From Flavobacterium sp. (lineage in GTDB: Bacteria > Bacteroidota > Bacteroidia > Flavobacteriales > Flavobacteriaceae): a stretch of 64,000 bases of DNA. The stretch lies in NCBI GenBank assembly GCA_016714905.1, contig JADKBW010000004.1:62001-126000 (forward strand), written 5' to 3'. The translations under genes were made by a program, and so were the position numbers. The notes under the pieces are model-generated. The model saw only the letters and a program-made list of their open reading frames with translations. It was not told the origin of the DNA and ran no database searches. Shown here piece by piece: positions 19,732 to 28,066 of this stretch. The number at the start of each line of letters is the position of its first letter. Position 1 is the stretch's first letter.

Positions 19732-20628
19732 TTACAAGTCCATGAAAACATCTTCAATGGTTATGGTCGCCGGCTTAATAATTATATCTGTGTGATTTTT
19801 ATTTTTCAAATACTCTTGTAAATCATTTGGATTAAATATTGCCGTTTTATCAATATAATGAATGAATTCGCCAAACGCATACACGCTGTATTGATTCTGA
19901 TAGTTCTTTAAGTCGTGAATCAGTCCATGTGTATTTTTTGACTGTACATCATAGATTACTTTGTCGTACTTAGTAATGATGTTCTCCGGCGTATCTATTT
20001 TTAAAATTTTCCCTTTTTGTATTAAGGCAATTCTGTCGCAAAGGGAAGCTTCGTCCATATACGGTGTTGAAACTAAAATGGTAATGCCTTTTTTTTGCAA
20101 TCGCTTGAGCATGGTCCAAAACTCTTTTCGGGAAACGGGATCAACTCCAGTGGTTGGTTCATCGAGAAATAATACTTTAGGCGCATGAATCAACGCACAA
20201 CACAATGCTAATTTTTGCTTCATTCCGCCTGAAAGTGCACCAGCTCTTCTGTCTTTGAATGGCTCAATCTGAATGTATATGTCTTTGATTAGATCATAAT
20301 TTTCTTCGATTGTAGTTCCGAAAATCGTGGCAAAAAAATCTAAATTTTCTTCCACGGTTAAATCCTGATACAGCGAGAATTTACCTGGCATGTAGCCCAC
20401 AGCATTTCTGATTTCTTTGATTCCTTTGACTACATCAAAGCCTGCTACTTCGGCACTTCCTTCATTGGCGACTAAGAGTGTCGTTAGTATTCTGAAAATA
20501 GTTGTTTTTCCGGCGCCATCTGGACCAATTAGACCAAATAATTCCCCAGCATTGACTTGAAAAGTAATGTCATCGATAGCCTTTATTTTTTTGTAAGATT
20601 TTGATATGTTGTGTACGGCAATACTCAT
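19732..20628 (-). CDS. ABC transporter ATP-binding protein (efflux)
   Basis: 298 residues. Walker A is GPDGAGKT, signature LSGGMKQKL, Walker B VLFLDEPTTGVDP, and a C-terminal extension of about 80 residues (DVQSKNTHGL...TIEDVFMDL) as in DrrA/CcmA-type exporters. The start codon overlaps the cupin gene stop (ATGA-type overlap at 20628). An aspartate in the P-loop in place of N is characteristic of YbhF N-terminal halves. The serine-for-histidine change at the switch (LVSTPYMDEA) suggests a weak or non-hydrolysing site. Confidence 0.85.
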   Translation of the reverse strand: MSIAVHNISKSYKKIKAIDDITFQVNAGELFGLIGPDGAGKTTIFRILTTLLVANEGSAEVAGFDVVKGIKEIRNAVGYMPGKFSLYQDLTVEENLDFFATIFGTTIEENYDLIKDIYIQIEPFKDRRAGALSGGMKQKLALCCALIHAPKVLFLDEPTTGVDPVSRKEFWTMLKRLQKKGITILVSTPYMDEASLCDRIALIQKGKILKIDTPENIITKYDKVIYDVQSKNTHGLIHDLKNYQNQYSVYAFGEFIHYIDKTAIFNPNDLQEYLKNKNHTDIIIKPATITIEDVFMDL

Positions 20629-20996
20629 TATTTAATCAATAAGAAATTGCTTTCTTCGTGAGCATCTACCCAGTGTTTGACATTTACAGGAATATTAAAA
20701 TAATCACCCGATTGTAATTTAATAGTAGTTCCGTTTTCATCATGATACGTTGCATTTCCCGAAACACAAACTAGTAATGCGGGCACCTTAGTCATGTGTT
20801 CTGCTAATTGCTCGTTTTTTGCAATTTGTAGTGAAATTACTTTTCCGTCAGTAGGTTGAAACAATACATTGGTTTGAACCGCTTTATTTTCGGTGTGCAG
20901 ATTTTTTAAATTCATAGTTGTTGATTTTGAGTTGTTTTGAACTGTTTTGCATCCAATTAAAATAAACACAGATGCCATGATGCTAATTATTTTCAT
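20628..20996 (-). CDS. Cupin-domain lipoprotein
   Basis: 122 residues. It has a lipoprotein signal peptide with lipobox LIGC (Cys 16) followed by a single cupin barrel (about 45-120; LAEHMTKVPALLVCVSGNATY and LQSGDYFNIPVNVKHWVDA). The conserved histidines H-x-H of metal cupins are only partly present. It is unusual inside an efflux operon and is translationally coupled to the ATPase. It may bind the exported ligand or a metal, but this is speculation. Confidence 0.7.
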   Translation of the reverse strand: MKIISIMASVFILIGCKTVQNNSKSTTMNLKNLHTENKAVQTNVLFQPTDGKVISLQIAKNEQLAEHMTKVPALLVCVSGNATYHDENGTTIKLQSGDYFNIPVNVKHWVDAHEESNFLLIK

Positions 20997-21008
20997 ATTT
21001 TAGATTTG

Positions 21009-21886
21009 TTAATTTATCCACATTTCTGCTGGCATTCCAATTTTTAGGTTGCCATCATTTTTTACATTTACTTTCGCAGCATAAACCAGATTGACACGTT
21101 CTTCTTTGGTTTGAATAATTTTCGGCGTAAACTCTGCCGCAGACGCAATCCATGACAAGGTACCTGCGTAGGATTTCATGTCTTTTTCACCATCAATTTT
21201 GACGGTTACCCTTTGTCCCACTTTTATTTTTGATAACTGTGTTTCGCTGACATAGATTCGTAAAGTCATTTCGGATAGATCAGCAATTTTGTATAGTGGT
21301 TTCACAAATGCGGTTATTTCTCCAGGTTCGGCATATTTGGTTAAAACAGTGCCATTGATGGGATTCATAATTTTACTTTTGGTTATTTGATCGTTGATTT
21401 TTTCGATTTGGACATCAATCGATTTCAAGTCATTTACAATCGGTGCGTTTTGTGTTCCAACGCTTTTTATTTGTTCTTCAATGACTTTTACCTTTCCTTC
21501 AATTTCATCGACTTGGCGTTTGGTGGCCGCATTTTCCGAATACATATTTCGGATTCTGGTTTTCTCCAAATTGGTCGTTTTTAATTGCTCCTGTAAGACA
21601 CTTTTTTGCGATATCACATTGGCGGATTTAGACGAAATAGTGCTTTTAGATGCGATTAATTGTTGTTTGGCAAAGTGTAATTGCAACGTATCTACCAATC
21701 CTACTTGTGACTGAGATTTCAATTCGGTGCCTTCTTCCACATTTAAGAACTCAATTTTTCCATTGGATTCAGCCGAAATCGTTACTTCTGTTGCTTCAAA
21801 GTTTCCATAACCATCGGCTTTGTCGTTGTTTTTGTTACAAGCAATTAATGCTATTGATGCTAAAATTAGGATACTTATTTTTTCAT
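21009..21886 (-). CDS. HlyD-family membrane fusion lipoprotein (frameshift at the start)
   Basis: The intact frame begins only at an internal GTG (21740). Upstream in the same frame runs ISILILASIALIACNKNN..., a lipoprotein signal with lipobox LIAC. The only suitable ATG (21886) is out of frame, because the poly-A after it has six A (21878-21883) where seven are needed. The body has a lipoyl-like beta-barrel (GYGNFEATEVTISAES), a coiled-coil hairpin (residues 70-150), and the LRIYVSETQLSKIKVGQRVTVKIDG barrel typical of YbhG/EmrA-like adaptors. It links the ABC exporter to TolC. Confidence 0.82.
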
Positions 21887-21911
21887 TTTTTCATTTTTTA
21901 TGATACAAATT

Positions 21912-23161
21912 TTATTTTCCTTTGATTATCTCGTAATTTGATTTGGCGTTAGCCAGCTGTACTTCGTGCGTTTTTAAGCTGTTTTTTGCTTCAAACAAAT
22001 GGGTTAATTCGGATAGATATTCAGAGGAAGTAATCACGCCGTTTTTCAACTGTGCCTCCGAAGATTTAATCACTTTTTCCCGCATTTGAATCATTTCGCC
22101 ATCAGAAAGTAAGAGTTCTTCCATTTTTTAATTTCAAAATTTTGATCTTCTAATTGCATTTTAGTATTGAGTTCAAATGTTTCTTTGTCGGATGTCACTA
22201 TTTCTTTCGAGATTTCCAAAGCTTTTTTGTCTGTTTTGGTTTTACCCCAATCAAGAACATTCCAATTGGCTTTTAAGCCAACAACATAAAACGTTTGAAA
22301 AGAATTGTCTAACATATTCAATCCTGGATTCCCGTATCCCGCTTGTCCAAAAGCATTTATCTTCGGAAGAATCGACTTAGATATAACACTTTTAGAAAAT
22401 TCTAACTGTTCCTTTTGTAAATCGTAAAAGGCAATTTCAGGTCGCGTTACCTCGGTATTATTTGAGTGTGATATGGGTGGCACTAAAGTTGTTTCCGCGT
22501 CAATTTCTGTAAAAGTTAATTCAGAAAGGTTCTTCAGCAGTTTTAAATTTTCAAATTTAATTTCCGTTAGTTGTTGGTTAATTTTAATGATTTCCGCCTC
22601 CAAGACTTGTTCTGCTGATGGAAGGATTGCACCAAATTTAACGCCTGATTGCACTTCCTTGACTTTAGCTGTCACTAGTTCCTTTTTTGAAAGCAATAAT
22701 GCTTTTTTTTCTTGAAGCAGTAATGCAGCAAAATAGTATTGATTAACACGACTTTTTAATTGGTATAGCGTGACTTCAATTTGTTGTTGCTGTGTTTTGG
22801 TTTGCGCTTCTTTTAATTTTGCATTGGCATCAATGGTTCCTCCATTATAAAGCAGTTGATTTACATCCAGAGTTGCTCGATATTGATCTTTATTTAGAGC
22901 TTGAACTCCAGGTAATGTAGTAGGCAATCCTATCACGTCTGATTGGTAAGTTGCTTGCGCGTTTACATCAATTTTTGGCAGTTTTCCTTTGTCCAATGCA
23001 GTAATTTCGTAGTCTGATTTTTGTTGTAGTAATTTCGATTGTTTTGAAAGCGGGTAGTTCTTAGTGACTAATGTATAGCAATCGTCCAACGTTAAAGTTT
23101 GTTGTGCAGCTGTATCAATTGACAAAAGCAGTAGTAATAATAGTATCAACGGCGTTTTCAT
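21912..23161 (-). CDS. TolC-family outer membrane efflux protein (one frameshift)
   Basis: About 415 residues when read through. It has a signal peptide (MKTPLILLLLLLLSIDTAAQ), then two outer membrane efflux protein repeats with long helices rich in Q, K and E. The frame breaks in a poly-A run at 22124-22129 (six A; seven would give ...FEIKKMEELLLSDGEMIQ...). The last 70 residues (to IIKGK) lie in the second frame. It forms the trimeric outer membrane exit duct of the exporter. It is second in the operon, directly after tetR. Confidence 0.83.
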
Positions 23162-23165
23162 TTTT

Positions 23166-23777
23166 TTAAATTTTTATGGAATTGATGATAAACTTTGATA
23201 CTTCCGTTTTTCTATTTTCTAGTAATCTATCATAGCTTTCCTTGTCGACATTGACAAGAGCCATCAAAAGCGGTTCTCCAATAAATGGGAATATATTTAA
23301 AGCAATGATATTGATAAATAATTGTTCCGCTTCAATGGGCCTGATCACGCCTAGTTTGATGGCGTCATTGACTTGCAGTTTAAATTTGTCAATAGAAGGG
23401 AAATTTGTTTCTGATTTTAATTTGTTTACAAATTCCGGATTTGTATTTAATTCTTGAATTACAAAATTTGGTATATAAGGATGTTTGATAACAAACGAAA
23501 TATAATTTTCGGTGAAGTTTTTTATTTTTTCAAATAAGTCACTGTCATCATTTAATACTTTTTGTAATTGAGGCGCTAGTAATGAAAAAGCACTTTTGAA
23601 AACGGCTTCAAAAAGAAGTTGTTTGCTTCTGAAATAATAATGAAGTAGTGCTTTATTGATTTGTGCTTTATCTGCTATTTCTTGCATTCTTGCTCCAGCC
23701 ATCCCTTTTTGATGGAATATTTCTTTTGCTGCAATTAATATCTCTGTTTCGGTATTTTCAGTTTTTATTTTATCCAT
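23166..23777 (-). CDS. TetR-family transcriptional regulator of the efflux operon
   Basis: 203 residues. The N-terminal helix-turn-helix is typical (ILIAAKEIFHQKGMAGARMQEIADKAQINKALLHYYF, residues 13-52). The C-terminal ligand domain is all-helical and variable. It is the first gene of the operon and lies 4 bp from tolC. A palindromic operator directly downstream of a perfect -7 box precedes it, so negative autoregulation relieved by an unknown ligand is likely. Confidence 0.88.
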   Translation of the reverse strand: MDKIKTENTETEILIAAKEIFHQKGMAGARMQEIADKAQINKALLHYYFRSKQLLFEAVFKSAFSLLAPQLQKVLNDDSDLFEKIKNFTENYISFVIKHPYIPNFVIQELNTNPEFVNKLKSETNFPSIDKFKLQVNDAIKLGVIRPIEAEQLFINIIALNIFPFIGEPLLMALVNVDKESYDRLLENRKTEVSKFIINSIKI

Positions 23778-23795
23778 ATTGTTTAAATGTTTAGT

Positions 23796-23811
23796 TTAAC
23801 CGTTTGGTTAA
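23796..23811 (-). promoter_or_regulatory. TetR operator TTAACCGTTTGGTTAA
   Basis: A perfect 6-4-6 palindrome placed immediately downstream of the -7 box TAAATTTG (complement of 23812-23819), over the expected transcription start of the tetR-efflux operon. This position would block initiation. The binding partner is inferred from adjacency. Confidence 0.75.
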
Positions 23812-23819
23812 CAAATTTA
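23812..23819 (-). promoter_or_regulatory. -7 box TAAATTTG of the efflux operon
   Basis: An exact TAnnTTTG on the minus strand, 35 bp upstream of the tetR ATG and abutting the palindromic operator. Confidence 0.6.
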
Positions 23820-23866
23820 CAAAAAGAAAGTACTTGATCTTGAAATATTTTCATATTTTTTTTGCT

Positions 23867-25861
23867 CTAAAAAGCTACTGAAAAGTTTACAAAAAGATTT
23901 CTGCCTTGTCGCGGGATGTTATTCCAATCGGCGTAGGTCGAATAGTAGGTGTCGAATATATTTTCGACGCCGAATTTTGTATCGACCCTATTTTTATTAA
24001 GGTTAAATTTATACCCGAAACTCATATTAATTGTGGCATAATCAGGGGTTTCGTCTTCGCCGTACGTGGGACTAAAATCAGTTTGATTGGCATTGCCTTG
24101 AAGGATGATCTCAGCAGAAATTTTTTCTTTTGCGTATTGTAAGGCGGTACTGTACCGCAGCGGACTCATAAATGGTAGATTTACTTGTTCATTGTCTTTT
24201 CCGCGGCTATAAACCCATAGTGTATTCCATTTAAGTTGTTTTGAGAAGGAGTAGTCAGCCGTAAAACTGACATTAAAAATTGTAGCATTATCAAGTGCGG
24301 TATATATTTTTACTCCGGTTGCACCGATGGTCATCGGAACGAGATTTTCATCTATCCTACCAACAATATAATCTGCAATATGAAAATACGAAGTTGCTAT
24401 TTTTAGATTCGTTTTTTCTTTTTTCAAGGTAAGGTATGCATTGCCTTCGAATGACTTTTCATTTTTTAAATTGGGATTGCCGATGTTATCAAAATTTTCA
24501 AAGCTGTTGAATAAATAGAAACCATAAGCTTCCGTTACTGACGGCGCTCTTTCTCCATAAGCGATACCAAATCCGTAACCTACATTTTGTTTTGTATGAT
24601 TGTAATTAGAAGAAGCGCTTTTTAAGAACCGGTTTTTTTGCGCCACCATGTCGGGATAAAAAATCTGTAAACTATTTAGTCCCAATTCACTTTCCACTTT
24701 GTTGTTATGACTTCCCAGAGCCATTGTAAATTTGAGGGAAGAATGACAATTGAAATGGTACTGGTCTTCTAAAAACAAACTATTGTAGAAAGTGCTAACG
24801 TCAGGCCAAGTCAGCATAAACATCAAGTTTTCATCGGGATTTGCGGGATACATGGTCATTTCCGCTCTTGATTTATTGTAAAAGGAATTGAAGTTGATCA
24901 AAAAATGATGGTTTTCCTTATTGGCTTTGATTTTTGAATAGTAGCCATACGTTTTGCTCCATCCTGGCATATCCATGTGCACAGGAACAAAAGGTCGTTT
25001 GGTATCGTCCATTTTGTGCATGATGGTATTGAAATATACTTTTGTTTCCCAGTTGGTAATTGTGGATGTTAATGGCACATAGTCAAACTTTAAGGCAGCA
25101 ATAGTTGCTTCAGCAATTGACACGTCCATAGGTAAAGCCGGGTAACCCACATCAGTTGCTTTGTCATAAATTAAGGCGACTTCAATAAGTTTGTTTTTCC
25201 CCAATTTGAAACCTGAGGTCGCTGAGAAATTTCTCTTTTTGAATTGAGAGAACCGTACTTCTTTGTCATTTCCGGCAGTGTAATTTTCGGCATTGCGGTA
25301 CATAAAATCGACATCAACATACACCAAGCTGTCGGCATAATTGATTGCAGATGCCAGTATTTTTTGTTGATTGTTGGTTTCAAAACCAGTTGATAAATTG
25401 GCATTCCATTCTTGGTTTCTGAAAGTGTTTCGATTTCTTTTTAAATCAATAGAGCCGCCAATAGTACTGCCATAGCAAGCGCCTTCTTGCCCTGAGCTGA
25501 TGGTTGCTTCAGATAAATTAGAAACTTCCACATAGCTGGTTATTGGATCCATTTTGTCAGTACAGGCACCAAAAATACGCATGCCGTCGATGGTGATCAA
25601 AGTACGCTCTGTCGGCATCGAGTTGATCATTGGTTCCCATGCATAGGCACCCCGTTTTATCATATCGACTTTTGGGGATTTTTGCAAATAGTCGTCAATA
25701 GACGTCAGTATTTTGGCTTGTTTGTTAGCGATTTGTGCCTTCTTTCCGATAACAATAACCTCATGCATTTGAATCGGTTGTAGGCTGTCTTTTTTAATTT
25801 CTTGCGCCAAGATAGAGGAGAAAATCGGCAGTAATAACAATGTAAAACGGATGTTTTTCAT
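23867..25861 (-). CDS. TonB-dependent outer membrane receptor, OprC/NosA-like copper receptor
   Basis: 664 residues from ATG 25861 (signal MKNIRFTLLLLPIFSSILAQ); the 21 extra upstream residues run through a terminator hairpin and are not credible. A plug domain (about 30-150) includes EVIVIGKK and GACYGSTIGGSIDL, followed by a 22-strand-type barrel ending in NLFVNFSVAF. The copper signature known from Pseudomonas OprC, CxxxM and HxM, is present as C100-TDK-M104 and H282-K-M284. The spacing between them is very close to that of OprC. Met/His-rich loops (HMDMPGW, MTMYPANP) fit copper. It is expected to supply copper for NirK and NosZ. Confidence 0.82.
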   Translation of the reverse strand: MKNIRFTLLLLPIFSSILAQEIKKDSLQPIQMHEVIVIGKKAQIANKQAKILTSIDDYLQKSPKVDMIKRGAYAWEPMINSMPTERTLITIDGMRIFGACTDKMDPITSYVEVSNLSEATISSGQEGACYGSTIGGSIDLKRNRNTFRNQEWNANLSTGFETNNQQKILASAINYADSLVYVDVDFMYRNAENYTAGNDKEVRFSQFKKRNFSATSGFKLGKNKLIEVALIYDKATDVGYPALPMDVSIAEATIAALKFDYVPLTSTITNWETKVYFNTIMHKMDDTKRPFVPVHMDMPGWSKTYGYYSKIKANKENHHFLINFNSFYNKSRAEMTMYPANPDENLMFMLTWPDVSTFYNSLFLEDQYHFNCHSSLKFTMALGSHNNKVESELGLNSLQIFYPDMVAQKNRFLKSASSNYNHTKQNVGYGFGIAYGERAPSVTEAYGFYLFNSFENFDNIGNPNLKNEKSFEGNAYLTLKKEKTNLKIATSYFHIADYIVGRIDENLVPMTIGATGVKIYTALDNATIFNVSFTADYSFSKQLKWNTLWVYSRGKDNEQVNLPFMSPLRYSTALQYAKEKISAEIILQGNANQTDFSPTYGEDETPDYATINMSFGYKFNLNKNRVDTKFGVENIFDTYYSTYADWNNIPRQGRNLFVNFSVAF

Positions 25862-25874
25862 GATTTCATCAATT

Positions 25875-25910
25875 AAAAAGGTCAAAAACCAACTTGAATT
25901 TGACCTTTTT
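25875..25910 (-). terminator. Terminator-like hairpin just upstream of the copper receptor start
   Basis: A perfect 12-bp stem AAAAAGGTCAAA / TTTGACCTTTTT around a 12-nt loop, in the 64 bp between the lipoprotein stop and the receptor ATG. The hairpin ends 13 bp before that ATG. It can end transcription of the first two genes or attenuate the receptor. Confidence 0.75.
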
Positions 25911-25925
25911 ATTTTGTTGCCCAAT

Positions 25926-26780
25926 TTAAAATTCTATTTCAAAGAAGATACTGCTTTCGCTGGTGGTTTCGGTGATGGGTTCCCCTTTTATGACTGTTCC
26001 ATCGGGTTGTACCAATTGCAGATTGATTTTCCAATACCCAGTCATTGTCAATGATAATTTGCCGTTGTATAAATCGCCAACTTCGGTTTGCGTAGCGTTT
26101 ACGTTGTTTGGTGAACTGTGGTTTCCCATACTTGGCATTCTAGGGTCAATTTTTACGGTGTAGCCATCAACTACTGGGAATGTCATCATATCATCCATTT
26201 TCCAAACGCCCACAACTAAATCATTTACCGCCACTTTTGGATGATGTGGATCGACATATGCTACCAAATATCTGACACCGTCCGAACCTATAAAGCTGTT
26301 GACCGTCCGTTGATTAGCAGCAGGAACATCAATGATAGAAGTCGCTGAATAAGTATTATTATCAATGGTGTAATCGATTTTTAAATCCCAATATTCCGTT
26401 TCATTTTGAGCCATTTGAAACATGATGTAACCTTCATATAAAGTTCCCTCTGCAGTAGTTTTTATTACTTCAGAGTAAGGGCAAGAATGCGTCATCATCG
26501 CCATGTGCATTTGCGGCATCCAGGAAACGTTGGCATTTTTTATGTATTGATTTGAAATTTTGTCTTTTATTCTCAGTTTTATTTCATTAAATCCTTGTTG
26601 GGTTGTGCCAGTGTGCGCATACAATTCTATCGTGTGGGTGTCGTTTGTGATTTCTTTGAATTTGGTTAGTCCTTCTAATTCGTTAATGACAGGTGTTGCA
26701 CTGTTTTCGTCACTAGAACAAGCGCTAAAAGCCAAAGCTATGAAAGCAATGACCAGTATTTTTTTTAATTGTGTTTTCAT
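25926..26780 (-). CDS. Met/His-rich lipoprotein with FixH/YtkA-like domains
   Basis: 284 residues. Lipoprotein signal with lipobox AFSAC (Cys 20). Two immunoglobulin-like segments follow, resembling YtkA/FixH domains (VSWMPQMHMAMMTHSCPYS at about 88-106, and a second at about 190-240 with PRMPSMGNHSSPN). The Met-x-His-Met clusters are typical of copper-binding exported proteins. Lying between a small Cys protein and an OprC-like receptor, it is probably a periplasmic or surface copper carrier. No enzyme motif is seen. Confidence 0.7.
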   Translation of the reverse strand: MKTQLKKILVIAFIALAFSACSSDENSATPVINELEGLTKFKEITNDTHTIELYAHTGTTQQGFNEIKLRIKDKISNQYIKNANVSWMPQMHMAMMTHSCPYSEVIKTTAEGTLYEGYIMFQMAQNETEYWDLKIDYTIDNNTYSATSIIDVPAANQRTVNSFIGSDGVRYLVAYVDPHHPKVAVNDLVVGVWKMDDMMTFPVVDGYTVKIDPRMPSMGNHSSPNNVNATQTEVGDLYNGKLSLTMTGYWKINLQLVQPDGTVIKGEPITETTSESSIFFEIEF

Positions 26781-26937
26781 TTTTCATTGATTAAAGTTTA
26801 TAGAATATCATTTCTGAAAAGATTACTTTTCAAAAAATTGGAATGTAGAATTCCTTCAAATCCTTTTTAGGAATTGAAAATTAAGTTGCTTTTAAGAAAG
26901 AAGCAGTTTGTAAGAAATGTGCTTAGTCTAAAAGGAT

Positions 26938-27315
26938 TTAGGCTAATGTAATGGGCGGATGAAAAACGGAACAACTCACCTTGTGAAAGTATAAGTTGGC
27001 GTAGTTGTCTCCCATCATGGTTGCGGTATGAAAATAAATTTGTGTAGTAATTAACGCTGTAAGATCTTCAAAGAATAAGATTTCAATTTCTTGTTTGGAA
27101 GTGTCTTTTTTGTCCGACTGAATTGGTTTTTCACTTTCAGAAGCTTTTGCCAATTCTTTCATCAAATGGCATTTTCCATTACATTGTAATTTGGGTTTTG
27201 CCTTATTGATACAAAGGACTTTCGTTATATAATCATAGTTGGTCACATATTCTACAAGCGGAAAAATTGGCTTGAGAAATAGGGCGAAAACGATTAGGAG
27301 AATCACTTTTTTCAT
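26938..27315 (-). CDS. Small exported Cys/His protein at the head of the copper operon
   Basis: 125 residues with an N-terminal hydrophobic segment (MKKVILLIVFALFLKPIFPLV). It then has a cysteine cluster LCINKAKPKLQCNGKCHLM (C34, C45, C49 and H50 approximately), a lysine-rich linker, and a C-terminal stretch with KVSCSVFHPP. I know it only as a conserved flavobacterial protein found next to copper-related receptors. Copper binding is inferred from the residues and neighbours. Its start is 27 bp from a perfect -7 box controlled by the shared Crp/Fnr-type site. Confidence 0.6.
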   Translation of the reverse strand: MKKVILLIVFALFLKPIFPLVEYVTNYDYITKVLCINKAKPKLQCNGKCHLMKELAKASESEKPIQSDKKDTSKQEIEILFFEDLTALITTQIYFHTATMMGDNYANLYFHKVSCSVFHPPITLA

Positions 27316-27341
27316 TGTGCAAATGTACTATTGAGGCACGA

Positions 27342-27349
27342 CAAATTTA
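27342..27349 (-). promoter_or_regulatory. -7 box TAAATTTG of the copper operon
   Basis: An exact TAnnTTTG on the minus strand. The outer G (27342) is 37.5 bp from the centre of the palindrome at 27373-27386, matching the geometry at the other promoters of the set. Confidence 0.7.
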
Positions 27350-27372
27350 CAATCGAAAACAAGCGTTGTTTT

Positions 27373-27386
27373 ATGATTTTGGTCAT
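27373..27386. promoter_or_regulatory. Crp/Fnr-type operator ATGATTTTGGTCAT, shared by two divergent promoters
   Basis: An ATGA-N6-TCAT palindrome in the divergent region between the copper operon and the regulator gene. Its centre is 37.5 bp from the G of TAATTTTG (27410-27417, plus strand, towards crp) and also 37.5 bp from the G of TAAATTTG (minus strand, towards the copper operon). One site can therefore activate both promoters from the class II position. Confidence 0.75.
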
Positions 27387-27409
27387 AGTTTTACTAACTT
27401 TATAAAAAT

Positions 27410-27417
27410 TAATTTTG
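27410..27417 (+). promoter_or_regulatory. -7 box TAATTTTG of the crp/fnr-type gene
   Basis: An exact TAnnTTTG match, 61 bp upstream of the regulator ATG, phased with the operator at 27373-27386. It suggests autoregulation. Confidence 0.65.
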
Positions 27418-27478
27418 TAACCCTAAGTGGAAATGGTGTCACACGGACAACTTTTCGCTTGCAATACAACGATCAACC

Positions 27479-28066
27479 ATGCAGATAGATGTAGACTTAC
27501 TTTTTTCTTGGGGAGCCATTGCTAAAGAGTATAAGAGAAATGAGCTTGTTTTTGTTGAAGATGAGGTGGCTAATTTTTATTATCAGATTATTGAAGGCTG
27601 CGTGAGAATGTTTAATTCTAATGATGATGGAAAAGAGTTTACACAAGGTTATTTTGTTGTTGGGCAAAGTTTTGGGGAACCCCCTTTGTTTATAGATGAG
27701 AAATATCCTTCGACAGCGGTGGCTTTTCATGATTGCAAAATTATCAAACTATCTAAAGATAAATTTTTGAAGATTATTGATGAATATCCCGCCATTCAAA
27801 AGCAATTTTTGTACTTATTGGCCAAAAGAATTTACAGTAAGGCAAGAACATCCAACTCTATTATCAATCAAAAACCCGAATTTAGAATTTTAGCTTTTTT
27901 AAGCGATCATAAAAAGGGAAACAGTAATGAAAAAGAATTGGTAGCATTTACTAGGCAAGAAATTGCAAATTTTACAGGGTTGCGCGTGGAAACTGTAATT
28001 AGGGCATTTGCTAAAATGAAAGCGACAAACAAAATTGAAATTATCAATCACAAAATATATTTCTAA
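27479..28066 (+). CDS. Crp/Fnr-family regulator, probable controller of the denitrification genes
   Basis: 195 residues. A cyclic-nucleotide-binding-like beta roll (residues 15-110; EGCVRMFNSNDDGKEF, GEPPLFIDEKYPSTAVA) is followed by a dimer helix and a winged helix with recognition region TRQEIANFTGLRVETVIRAFAKM. It lacks the N-terminal cysteine cluster of Fnr, so it is not an Fe-S oxygen sensor. It resembles the DNR/NnrR group, which senses NO, often via haem. Its stop overlaps the next ATG by 1 bp (TAATG). Its place at the head of the island and the ATGA-N6-TCAT sites support regulation of the island; ligand and binding are inferred. Confidence 0.85.
   Translation: MQIDVDLLFSWGAIAKEYKRNELVFVEDEVANFYYQIIEGCVRMFNSNDDGKEFTQGYFVVGQSFGEPPLFIDEKYPSTAVAFHDCKIIKLSKDKFLKIIDEYPAIQKQFLYLLAKRIYSKARTSNSIINQKPEFRILAFLSDHKKGNSNEKELVAFTRQEIANFTGLRVETVIRAFAKMKATNKIEIINHKIYF

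Noticed and set aside
21878..22129. Poly-A breaks in mfp and tolC as phase-variable switches
   Set aside because: Runs are only six bases, and the same kind of break occurs in housekeeping recQ and many others, so sequencing error explains them better.
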